Below are positions 1 through 5,713 of a DNA stretch of 8,266 bases, piece by piece. Origin of the DNA: JBDKTK01 sp039680225. GTDB lineage: Bacteria > Desulfobacterota > Syntrophia > Syntrophales > UBA4778. Position 1 is the first letter of the stretch; each line of letters begins with the position of its first letter. A program made the translations under genes and the position numbers. The notes beneath the pieces were generated by a model that ran no database searches, had not been told where the DNA came from, and saw only the letters and a list, made by a program, of their open reading frames with translations. The stretch is from positions 1-8,266 of the forward strand of contig JBDKTK010000013.1 of the NCBI GenBank assembly GCA_039680225.1. Direction: 5' to 3'.

Positions 1-53
1 GGGCCCATGGCGGCTTCCTTCCTTTAGATCATGATTTATGTTTCGCGGATGGT

Positions 54-67
54 TATGATATATCATA
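54..67. repeat. 14-bp perfect palindrome just upstream of the methyltransferase start
   Basis: TATGATA followed directly by its reverse complement TATCATA, ending 5 bp before the chosen ATG at 73. It could be an operator half-site pair or an A/T-rich element occupying the place of a ribosome binding site. If translation starts at 31 or 49 it is inside the coding region. AT-rich palindromes of this size also arise by chance, so a role is only a possibility. Confidence 0.35.
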
Positions 68-72
68 TTTTC

Positions 73-717
73 ATGGAAGACAGACAGCAGCTTCATTGGA
101 ATGAATCATTCTCGCTCGACCCGGAATTTTTCGGGACCGCTCCCAGTTATGCCGCCGAACAGGCCCTGCGCTGCCTTGCAAAGGAAGGGGTGGCCGGCGT
201 CCTGGAACTCGGGGCCGGCCAGGGCAGGGATGCGCTTTTTTTTGCCGGGCGCGGTCTCCGGGTGATCTGCCTGGATTACTCGCAAGAGGCAGTGGACCGT
301 ATCCGCCTGAAAGCAATTGAAGACGGTCTAGAGGACAGGATAGAAACCATCACCCATGATGTCCGTTTACCGCTCCCGTTCGGGGACAATTCCCTTGAAA
401 GCTGCTATTCCCACATGCTCTATTGCATGGACTTCACTACCGGACAGCTCGTAGCACTGACAAAAGAAATCCGGCGCGTCCTGAAACCCGGGGGCCTGAA
501 CATCCTGACGGTCCGCCACACGGGAGACCCCCATTATGGCCAGGGGATCAGCCATGGGGATAACCGCTTTGAAAACGACGGGTTCATTGTTCATTTTTTT
601 GATCAGGGTCTAATCGAACGGATCGCGGCGGGATTTGATCTGATCAATATCAGCGAATTCGAAGAGGGGGAGCTTCCCCGAAAACTTTTCCTTGTCATCC
701 TGAAAAAAAATTCCTGA
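73..717 (+). CDS. Class I SAM-dependent methyltransferase, substrate unknown
   Basis: Predicted cytoplasmic Rossmann-fold methyltransferase of 214 residues. Motif I is VLELGAGQGRD (about residues 43-53). The acidic residue that would bind the SAM ribose is the D of LDYS (about 68). A motif IV-like stretch follows the HDVRLPLPF segment, and the post-motif VLKPGG is typical of the methyltransferase-11/25 type. The N-terminal LHWNESFSLDPEFFGTAPSY resembles the usual lead-in of small-molecule methyltransferases of this class. The start is uncertain: in-frame ATGs at 31, 49 and 55 would add up to 14 mostly hydrophobic residues, and none of the starts has a clear Shine-Dalgarno site. I prefer 73 because it gives the normal family length. 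The gene is separated from the korAB block by about 275 bp, so it is probably its own transcription unit. It could act on a product of the downstream pterin-like cluster, but nothing in the sequence shows this. The fold call is firm; the substrate is unknown. Confidence 0.88.
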   Translation: MEDRQQLHWNESFSLDPEFFGTAPSYAAEQALRCLAKEGVAGVLELGAGQGRDALFFAGRGLRVICLDYSQEAVDRIRLKAIEDGLEDRIETITHDVRLPLPFGDNSLESCYSHMLYCMDFTTGQLVALTKEIRRVLKPGGLNILTVRHTGDPHYGQGISHGDNRFENDGFIVHFFDQGLIERIAAGFDLINISEFEEGELPRKLFLVILKKNS

Positions 718-757
718 CCCGTTTCTGTTGTGCTAACATTTTAATCCAATAAAGTGC

Positions 758-763
758 AGGAGG
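758..763 (+). promoter_or_regulatory. Strong ribosome binding site for the 22-codon ORF
   Basis: A perfect AGGAGG lies 8 nt before the ATG at 772. It is the main reason for treating the very short ORF as a translated gene. I see no convincing sigma-70 promoter between the methyltransferase stop (717) and this site, although the stretch is relatively AT-rich. Confidence 0.7.
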
Positions 764-771
764 TTCGGAGA

Positions 772-840
772 ATGTTCAGGAAAATCTTTCTGGCTGCGGT
801 TCTGATTGTCCTTGCAACCATTGTTGTCTCAGGCTGCTGA
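772..840 (+). CDS. Micro-lipoprotein: signal peptide ending at the lipobox Cys (22 aa)
   Basis: The ORF encodes 22 residues. A short basic start (MFRK) is followed by a hydrophobic core of about 14 residues and then VVSGC, a good lipobox (V-S-G-C). The stop codon TGA follows the cysteine immediately. If processed by Lgt and signal peptidase II, the mature product would be a single lipidated cysteine, so the released signal peptide or the nascent peptide may be the functional part. A consensus AGGAGG 8 nt upstream supports translation. Entericidin-like and similar small lipoproteins look like this but normally continue for 20 or more residues past the cysteine. Alternatives are a decayed or frameshifted lipoprotein gene, a leader peptide, or a chance ORF. 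A hairpin starts directly after the stop. Confidence 0.55.
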   Translation: MFRKIFLAAVLIVLATIVVSGC

Positions 841-871
841 CCGGCCCGCGAAGCGGGCAGGCCGGGCCCGG
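841..871. repeat. GC-rich hairpin and adjoining palindrome after the micro-ORF
   Basis: GCCCGC (844-849) and GCGGGC (853-858) form a perfect 6-bp stem around a GAA loop. Two further G-C pairs (841-842 with 860-861) add to it across a single mismatch. It is followed by the self-complementary CCGGGCCCGG (862-871). The position right after a stop codon suits a transcript end, but no T-tract follows, so it is not a classical intrinsic terminator. It may be a REP-like element or an RNA 3'-end stabiliser. Confidence 0.5.
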
Positions 872-892
872 TCTATTCGTGCTCATCCGAGT

Positions 893-924
893 AATTCAAA
901 TCTGGAATTTTAAATTTGAAATTC
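893..924. repeat. AT-rich imperfect inverted repeat (AATTCAAAT / ATTTGAAATT)
   Basis: AATTCAAAT (893-901) is answered by ATTTGAAATTC (914-924) with one extra base in the right arm. The composition contrasts sharply with the GC-rich surroundings. A related but longer repeat of AAATCTGAAATC type occurs at 3494-3544, also just upstream of a gene. This suggests a dispersed intergenic element rather than random sequence. Confidence 0.5.
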
Positions 925-947
925 GTTGAGCCCCCTCACCCCTAAAA

Positions 948-970
948 TCCTCTCCCCCGGCGGGAGAGGA
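948..970. repeat. 9-bp inverted repeat of the CCTCTCCC...GGGAGAGG type upstream of korA
   Basis: TCCTCTCCC (948-956) and GGGAGAGGA (962-970) form a perfect 9-bp stem with a 5-nt CCGGC loop. The preceding CCCCCTCACCCCTAAAA has the look of the dispersed palindromic repeats found between genes in many proteobacteria. It ends 22 bp before the korA ATG and would sit in its 5' leader. No T-run follows, so it could be an RNA structure affecting korA translation or simply a mobile palindrome remnant. Confidence 0.6.
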
Positions 971-992
971 AGAATTTGGAAAGGTTAATGGT

Positions 993-2633
993 ATGGAATG
1001 CAACCTGCTGATAGGCGGCGAAGCCGGAATGGGCCTTGCCACTGTTGAGAACATTCTGGTCGACATCCTTTCCCGCCTTAATTTTCATTTTTTTGCCACC
1101 AAGAATTACATGTCCAGGATCAGGGGCGGGCACAATTTTCACATGTTCCGGATTGCCGACCACGCGGTGAATGCCCTGCGGGACAACACCTGGGAATTCA
1201 TAACCGCCCTGGATGACAACACGGAAAAGCAGCACGGGAAAGACCTGGCCCCGGGGGGGATCTTCATTTCCAGGGCCCGGATCGACGAAGTCGAGAAAGC
1301 GGCAAAAGAGCAGTTCGGCGACGTTGTCGACAGCAATCCCATAATCGCCGGGATCGTCCTGTCCGTGATAGGCTGCGGCATAGAACATTTTGTCAACGCG
1401 GTAACAGACCAGGACCTGCTGGAGCGCATCCGGGCCGGCGCCCAATTCGCGAAGAAATGGGGCATCGCCGGCCGCTACCCCGTGACCCCCCGGGCAAATC
1501 CCGTCCATTACAAATTCGACGCCAACCAGGCCCTGGCACTCGGGGCGATACTTGGCGGCTGCCAGTTCATGGCGGCCTACCCCATGACGCCTTCCACATC
1601 AATAATGATGTATTTCACAAGAGCGGCCCAGGACCTGCCGGTACATTTCGAGCAGGCGGAAGATGAAATCTCCGCTATCAACATGGCGCTCGGCGCGTCA
1701 TATGCCGGGCTGCGTTCCATGGTCGCGACATCGGGCGGCGGTTTCGCCCTCATGCAGGAGGGCGTGTCCCTGGCCGGCATGACGGAGACGCCCGTCGTCA
1801 TCATAGACGGCCAGAGGCCGGGCCCCTCGACGGGCCTGCCGACCCGCACGGAACAGGGCGATCTTTTCTTCGTGCTCCATTCCGGGCATGGCGAATTCCC
1901 CCGGGCAATCTTTGCACCCGGTTCTATTGACGAGGCCATATCAATCGCGTCAACGAGCTTTGATCTCGCGGACAAGTGCCAGGTGCCCGTTTTCATTCTC
2001 ACCGACCAGTATTTCGCGGATTCCATCCAGATCGCGGAGGAAACCATCCCCGTGGAAATGCACAGCCGCGAATACAAGAGTTACGGGCCCGAATACAGGC
2101 GCTACAGCCTGACGGAAAGCGGCATATCGCCCCTGACCTATCCGGGGCTGGGGAAAGCGGCCGTTCATGTGGATTCGGACGAACATGACGAGCACGGCCG
2201 CATTACGGAGGATTTCAGCCTGCGCACAAGAATGGTCGACAAGAGGATGAAAAAGCTCGAATCCCTGAAGCGGGACGCCCTGATGCCCACTCTTTTCGGC
2301 CCGGCGGACGCCGGCACCTTCCTGATCTGCTGGGGCTCCAACAAGATGATCGTCAAGGAGGCCAGGGAAAAGCTCGCCGAAAAGAGCAAGACTGCGGCAG
2401 CGCTCCATTTCCGCCAGGTGTACCCGCTGACTCCCGAAATGGTCTCGAGTTACAACCTTGGCGGGAAAAAACTGATTGCGGTCGAAAACAATTCCACCGG
2501 GCAGTTTGCGCAGTTGCTCAAGAGGGAACTCGGGCTTGAGGTACCGGACCGGATTTTAAAATACGACGGCACCTGCTTCACCGTGGACGAGATTTGCAGG
2601 GCGGCGGAAAAGATAATGGAGGAAAGCAGATGA
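993..2633 (+). CDS. korA: 2-oxoacid:ferredoxin oxidoreductase, fused gamma-alpha subunit
   Basis: A protein of 546 residues carrying two subunits of the thiamine-diphosphate 2-oxoacid:ferredoxin oxidoreductase family. Together with the beta subunit it would convert a 2-oxoacid plus CoA to acyl-CoA and CO2, passing electrons to ferredoxin, or run in reverse. Residues 1 to about 165 are the gamma domain (GGEAGMGL near the N-terminus, then YMSRIRGGHN). Residues about 175-546 are the alpha part: YPMTPSTS near 195-202, the HFEQAEDEISA segment and the highly conserved GPSTGLPTRTEQGDL from 277. No ferredoxin-like delta domain or Cys-rich cluster motif is present here or elsewhere in the window, so an external ferredoxin is needed. 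The gamma-alpha fusion and length match the KorA-type 2-oxoglutarate or branched 2-oxoacid enzymes, but the substrate cannot be fixed by sequence alone. The ATG at 993 has GGAAAGG at 978-984; the ATG at 988 is out of frame. The stop overlaps the beta-subunit start. Confidence 0.92.
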   Translation: MECNLLIGGEAGMGLATVENILVDILSRLNFHFFATKNYMSRIRGGHNFHMFRIADHAVNALRDNTWEFITALDDNTEKQHGKDLAPGGIFISRARIDEVEKAAKEQFGDVVDSNPIIAGIVLSVIGCGIEHFVNAVTDQDLLERIRAGAQFAKKWGIAGRYPVTPRANPVHYKFDANQALALGAILGGCQFMAAYPMTPSTSIMMYFTRAAQDLPVHFEQAEDEISAINMALGASYAGLRSMVATSGGGFALMQEGVSLAGMTETPVVIIDGQRPGPSTGLPTRTEQGDLFFVLHSGHGEFPRAIFAPGSIDEAISIASTSFDLADKCQVPVFILTDQYFADSIQIAEETIPVEMHSREYKSYGPEYRRYSLTESGISPLTYPGLGKAAVHVDSDEHDEHGRITEDFSLRTRMVDKRMKKLESLKRDALMPTLFGPADAGTFLICWGSNKMIVKEAREKLAEKSKTAAALHFRQVYPLTPEMVSSYNLGGKKLIAVENNSTGQFAQLLKRELGLEVPDRILKYDGTCFTVDEICRAAEKIMEESR

Positions 2634-3457
2634 TAACCCCTAATGACACGGCGTGGTGCCCCGGATGCGGGAATTTCGGAATTGCCAATACCCTCAACGA
2701 GCTGATCGGAGAGCTTCCGGTCCCCCGGGGAAAAATCGTATTTACCTCGGGGATCGGCCAGGCAGCCAAGCTGCCCCACTATCTTCAGGACGTAAGCTAC
2801 TTCAACGGCCTGCACGGCCGGGCCCTGCCCCCGGCGGTCGGGATCAAGCTGGCCCGCCCCGATTTGACGGTCATCGCGGTTTCCGGGGACGGCTGCAATT
2901 ACGGCGAGGGCGGCAACCATTTCATCCACACGATCCGCAGGAACCTCGATATCACGATCCTGACCTGCGACAATAAAGTTTACGGACTGACCAAGGGCCA
3001 GAGCGCCCCGACAACGGACATCGGGGTTCGCAACAACCTCGACCCGGGCGGGAACCCCAACGCCCCCCTGAACCCGCTGGCGCTGGCGATAGCCGCAGGA
3101 GCGCCGTTCGTTGCCCGCGCCTTCTCCGCTGATATGCCCCATCTGAAGGAAGTGATCAGGAGCGCCATCCTTTTCAAAGGCACGTCCGTCGTGGACATCT
3201 TCCAGCCCTGCGTCAGTTTCAATAAAATAAACACCTACGGCTTTTACCGCCAGCGCGTGTACAAGGTAGGTCCGACCCTGGACCGCTACGAGGCCATGAG
3301 GACGGCGGAAATCCGGGACGACAAAATCCCCATCGGGATCATTTACCGGGACGATGCGCGGCAGTCCCGCCGCGAAGAGCGCCTGCTGTTCCGGAACCCC
3401 GTCCCGGAAGAGGCCATATCGCGGCTGCTGCAGATGGAACACGCCAGCATGCGATGA
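2630..3457 (+). CDS. korB: 2-oxoacid:ferredoxin oxidoreductase, beta subunit (TPP-binding)
   Basis: The catalytic thiamine-diphosphate subunit, 275 residues. The N-terminal WCPGCGN (C10, C13) supplies cluster ligands. FNGLHGRALP (58-67) and SGDGCNYGEGGNHF (85-98), with LTCDNKVYGLTKGQ (111-124), form the TPP/Mg motif (GDG ... N). C194 in IFQPCVSFN is the usual C-terminal ligand. In many KorB proteins a third ligand lies in GIGC; here that segment is SGIGQAAKLPHY, with Gln at 44. The cluster must therefore use another residue or be absent. The start is the ATG of an ATGA overlap with korA (2630-2633), preceded by GGAGGAAAG, which implies translational coupling and a 1:1 complex. An ATG at 2594 lies inside korA and is rejected. 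The family is certain; the substrate (2-oxoglutarate or another 2-oxoacid) is not. Confidence 0.92.
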   Translation: MITPNDTAWCPGCGNFGIANTLNELIGELPVPRGKIVFTSGIGQAAKLPHYLQDVSYFNGLHGRALPPAVGIKLARPDLTVIAVSGDGCNYGEGGNHFIHTIRRNLDITILTCDNKVYGLTKGQSAPTTDIGVRNNLDPGGNPNAPLNPLALAIAAGAPFVARAFSADMPHLKEVIRSAILFKGTSVVDIFQPCVSFNKINTYGFYRQRVYKVGPTLDRYEAMRTAEIRDDKIPIGIIYRDDARQSRREERLLFRNPVPEEAISRLLQMEHASMR

Positions 3458-3493
3458 GAGCAAATCGACGAGTTGGGGAAAAGCATACCGGGA

Positions 3494-3544
3494 ATTTCAG
3501 ATTTCAAGTGATTCACTCTGCATTCCCAATCTGAAATCTGAAAT
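3494..3544. repeat. 13-bp perfect inverted repeat with nested small hairpin between korB and the next gene
   Basis: ATTTCAGATTTCA (3494-3506) pairs exactly with TGAAATCTGAAAT (3532-3544). The 25-nt loop holds its own hairpin, AGTGA-T-TCACT (3507-3517). The right arm contains TCTGAAA twice (3530s-3540s). The 115-bp gap between korB and the next gene is filled mostly by this AT-rich element, which resembles the one at 893-924. No T-tract follows, and the next gene starts 28 bp later with a good ribosome binding site, so it is more likely an inserted dispersed repeat than a terminator. It could attenuate read-through. Confidence 0.65.
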
Positions 3545-3572
3545 CTCAAATTTTCCCGGCGGAGGCCAGCTG

Positions 3573-3971
3573 ATGAAAGAGCGCCTGGATTTGCCGGCTT
3601 ATCCCGGAGAGATCAGGAATTACCAGCAGCAGGCGGTGGAGCCGGGCAGGGTCGAACTGGTTGTGAAAATGAGCCTGGCATCCGACTTGAAAATAATCGA
3701 GGACGCGCCCAATTCCTTCACGCTGGCGTCCCCTTCCGGGGCCGTGCGGGTTGAGGGTGAACCCGCGAAGTCTTTCAGCGGCGCGAAGTTGCCGCTGACG
3801 GTAAACCTCGATGTATCCGAAGGCGAATCCCTGCTCGATGCGGAATCGCTTGTCTACTGCTGCCGCGAGGAACTTTGCTTTATCAAGAGGATCATGCTGA
3901 AAGTGCCGGTCTCGGCACGCAAGGGCAACGGGATAGACCGGATAACGCTGGAACTGCCCATCACGTTTTAA
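3573..3971 (+). CDS. Stand-alone domain resembling NHLRC2/SOQ1 C-terminal or DsbD-alpha domain
   Basis: A 132-residue protein without a signal peptide or membrane segment, hence probably cytoplasmic. It looks like a beta-sandwich. The order of elements matches the C-terminal domain that follows thioredoxin and NHL-repeat modules in NHLRC2/SOQ1-type proteins: a VEPGRVELVVKMSL strand near 22-35, then LKIIEDAPNSFTL (39-51), a PLTVNLDVSEGE strand, and LVYCCREELCFIKR (93-106) ending in IMLKVPV. The cysteines C96, C97 and C102 lie in the loop where that domain, and the related DsbD N-terminal domain, carry a Cys pair, so a thiol-disulfide role is possible. GGAGG at 3561-3565 precedes the ATG by 7 nt. 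The RibD-type gene follows after 12 bp, so the two are probably co-transcribed. Family assignment is from remembered motif shape; the function is unknown. Confidence 0.6.
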   Translation: MKERLDLPAYPGEIRNYQQQAVEPGRVELVVKMSLASDLKIIEDAPNSFTLASPSGAVRVEGEPAKSFSGAKLPLTVNLDVSEGESLLDAESLVYCCREELCFIKRIMLKVPVSARKGNGIDRITLELPITF

Positions 3972-3983
3972 CCGGGAGAGATC

Positions 3984-4709
3984 TTGAGCGATCAACTTAT
4001 GGAGATGGTCGGGCGGAGGCTCCAGTCGGGCATGCAGGGGCTCCGGGACCGGCCTTTTGTCACTGTGAGTTATGCCCAGAGCCTGGACGGCAGCATCGCG
4101 GAATTCCACGATCACCCCCTCGCCTTGAGCGGCGAGCAGTCCCGGTCGATGACGCATTCCCTCAGGGCCGCTCACAATGCCGTCATGGTGGGCATCGGGA
4201 CCGTCCTGGCCGACAACCCGGCGCTGACCGTCAGGTACTCGCCCGGGGAAAGTCCGCAGCCGGTGGTCCTGGACAGCCGCCTGCGTTTCCCCATGTTCTC
4301 CCGCATGCTCGAGCGCCCCGCCAGGCCGCCGTGGATATTCACGCTGCCGGAGGCCGATTCCGCCAGGATGCGCATCCTGGAAAATGCCGGGGCTAAAATT
4401 TTCCGCATGGCCCATTCAGGCCCGGTCTCGAACGGGAAGATAGAGATCTGCCAGGTGCTGGCCCGGCTCAAGGAGCTCGGGATCAGGTCGGTGCTCGTCG
4501 AAGGCGGGGCGCAGGTGATCACGAGCTTCCTGGCGTCCAGGTTCATCGACCAGTTCATAATTACAATAGCTCCCGTCCTGATCGGCGGGGTGAGAGCTTT
4601 CGAAACCGGTTGGAACAGGCAATCCCTGAAGCTGCCAAAATTGATGGACGTCCACCAGGAGGTCCTGGGGAAGGACGTAATCGTCATCGGGACGCCGTCC
4701 TGGACCTGA
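3984..4709 (+). CDS. RibD C-terminal-type reductase (dihydrofolate-reductase-like fold), no deaminase domain
   Basis: A 241-residue protein consisting of only the RibD_C domain, which uses NADPH to reduce the ribosyl side chain of 2,5-diamino- or 5-amino-pyrimidinone ribose phosphates in riboflavin-type pathways. Diagnostic segments are RPFVTVSYAQSLDGSIA (23-39), RAAHNAVMVGIGTVLADNP (61-79), VVLDSRLRFP (94-103), VLVEGGAQV (170-178) and IAPVLIGG (195-202). The zinc deaminase domain of bifunctional RibD is missing, as in archaeal and fungal-type reductases and in stand-alone enzymes of secondary pathways. The start is TTG at 3984 with GGAGAG at 3975-3980; no in-frame ATG gives the full N-terminus. 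It sits 12 bp after the previous gene and 11 bp before the dehydrogenase, whose ribosome binding site overlaps this stop. Its location beside a PTPS-fold gene suggests a pyrimidine or pterin intermediate as substrate rather than housekeeping riboflavin synthesis, which is an inference. Confidence 0.88.
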   Translation: MSDQLMEMVGRRLQSGMQGLRDRPFVTVSYAQSLDGSIAEFHDHPLALSGEQSRSMTHSLRAAHNAVMVGIGTVLADNPALTVRYSPGESPQPVVLDSRLRFPMFSRMLERPARPPWIFTLPEADSARMRILENAGAKIFRMAHSGPVSNGKIEICQVLARLKELGIRSVLVEGGAQVITSFLASRFIDQFIITIAPVLIGGVRAFETGWNRQSLKLPKLMDVHQEVLGKDVIVIGTPSWT

Positions 4710-4720
4710 AGGAAAAAATA

Positions 4721-5698
4721 ATGAAGCGGTATTCCCTTTATTTTACAGGCATCCGTAAAGTGGAAGTCCGGGAGGAAGACCCGGGCAAGGCCGGGCCCGG
4801 CCGGCTCCTCGTTGAGACGCGGGCCAGCGCCATCAGCCCCGGGACCGAAAGCCTGATTTTCAGGGGGGAAGCGCCTTCCGAAATGACTGTCGACAGCGCG
4901 CTCTGCGCCCTGCCCGGCAAATTCGAGTATCCTTTCAAGTACGGGTACGCCTGCGCCGGAACGGTGAAAGGCGCCCCCGCGGAACTGAAAAAATGGGAAG
5001 GGCTCGATGTTGTCTGCCTCAATCCCCACGAGACGTGTTTCCTTGCCCGCCCCGAGGAGCTGATGCCGGTACCCAGGGGAATTCCCCCCGAAAAGGCCTG
5101 CCTTCTGCCCTTCATGGAAACTGCCGTGAACCTGGCCCTTGACGGCGCGCCCCTCCTTGGGGAAGAGGTCGCCATATTCGGGCAGGGCCTGATCGGGCTC
5201 CTCCTTACCGCGGTCATTGCCAGGTTCCCCCTGGCGCGCCTCTTCACACTGGACCCTTTGCCGGGGCGCCGCGCAGAGTCCCTGCGCCTCGGGGCAACCT
5301 TGAGCAGCCATCCCGCGGAATGCTGCATTGCAGCGGCAGACCTCGTTTACGAACTCTCCGGAAGGCCGGAAACACTCGGCCAGGCAGTCTCTTGCACCGG
5401 GTTCGGCGGGAGGATCGTAATCGGTTCCTGGTACGGCACAAGGGACGGCTATTCGGGGTTCGGCGGCGAGTTCCACCGCAAGAGGATCCAGATCATCTCG
5501 AGCCAGGTGAGCAGCCTGGCGCCGGCGCTTACAGGCCGGTGGTCGACGCAGCGCCGCATCAGGGAAGCATGGAAAATGCTGAAATCTACGGATACGGACC
5601 GGCTTATCACCCACAAATTCCCCTTCCGCGACGCTCAGAAAGCGTACGGGGCCCTGGACGATCCAGGCGGGGCAATCGGAGTTATCCTTACCTATTAA
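4721..5698 (+). CDS. Medium-chain dehydrogenase/reductase without zinc ligands
   Basis: An NAD(P)-dependent MDR-family oxidoreductase of 325 residues, likely cytoplasmic. The N-terminal GroES-like domain has TRASAISPGTESL (33-45). In zinc alcohol dehydrogenases a catalytic Cys occupies this region; here it is Ser. The usual GHE is KYGYACAGTV (G75-Y76-A77), so the second zinc ligand is lost too, and there is no four-Cys structural zinc lobe. The Rossmann motif is GQGLIG (154-159), with D178 after the second strand favouring NAD over NADP. VYELSGRPETL, FGGRIVIGSWYG and FHRKRIQIISSQVSSL are conserved in the group of zinc-less or zinc-altered dehydrogenases often annotated as BchC-like or threonine-dehydrogenase-like. 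ATG 4721 has AAGGA at 4709-4713, overlapping the previous stop; the in-frame ATG at 4610 lies within the preceding gene. It probably oxidises or reduces an alcohol/ketone on the intermediate handled by its neighbours. The substrate is unknown. Confidence 0.85.
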   Translation: MKRYSLYFTGIRKVEVREEDPGKAGPGRLLVETRASAISPGTESLIFRGEAPSEMTVDSALCALPGKFEYPFKYGYACAGTVKGAPAELKKWEGLDVVCLNPHETCFLARPEELMPVPRGIPPEKACLLPFMETAVNLALDGAPLLGEEVAIFGQGLIGLLLTAVIARFPLARLFTLDPLPGRRAESLRLGATLSSHPAECCIAAADLVYELSGRPETLGQAVSCTGFGGRIVIGSWYGTRDGYSGFGGEFHRKRIQIISSQVSSLAPALTGRWSTQRRIREAWKMLKSTDTDRLITHKFPFRDAQKAYGALDDPGGAIGVILTY

Positions 5699-5713
5699 CC
5701 TAAGGGGGCTCAA

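Noticed and set aside
1..30. End of an upstream gene
   Set aside because: Stops occur in more than one frame within 30 bases and there is too little sequence to support a coding call.
841..871. Intrinsic terminator after the micro-ORF
   Set aside because: The stem is strong but no T-tract follows on either strand.
838..893. Possible selenocysteine read-through of the TGA ending the 22-codon ORF, given the hairpin right after it
   Set aside because: The hairpin has a tight GAA triloop rather than the apical loop expected of a bacterial SECIS, the extension to the next stop shows no redox motif, and no selenoprotein family fits.
893..970. CRISPR array
   Set aside because: The inverted repeats here are unlike each other and not regularly spaced; there are no direct repeats with spacers and no cas genes.
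942..1508. Antisense ORF of 188 codons over the korA gamma domain
   Set aside because: It overlaps a conserved domain on the other strand and has no ribosome binding site or motif of its own.
2450..3463. Antisense ORF of 337 codons over the korA end and korB
   Set aside because: It is the mirror of clearly conserved oxidoreductase subunits; its translation shows no domain and is rich in Arg, Gly and Val as expected of a shadow frame.
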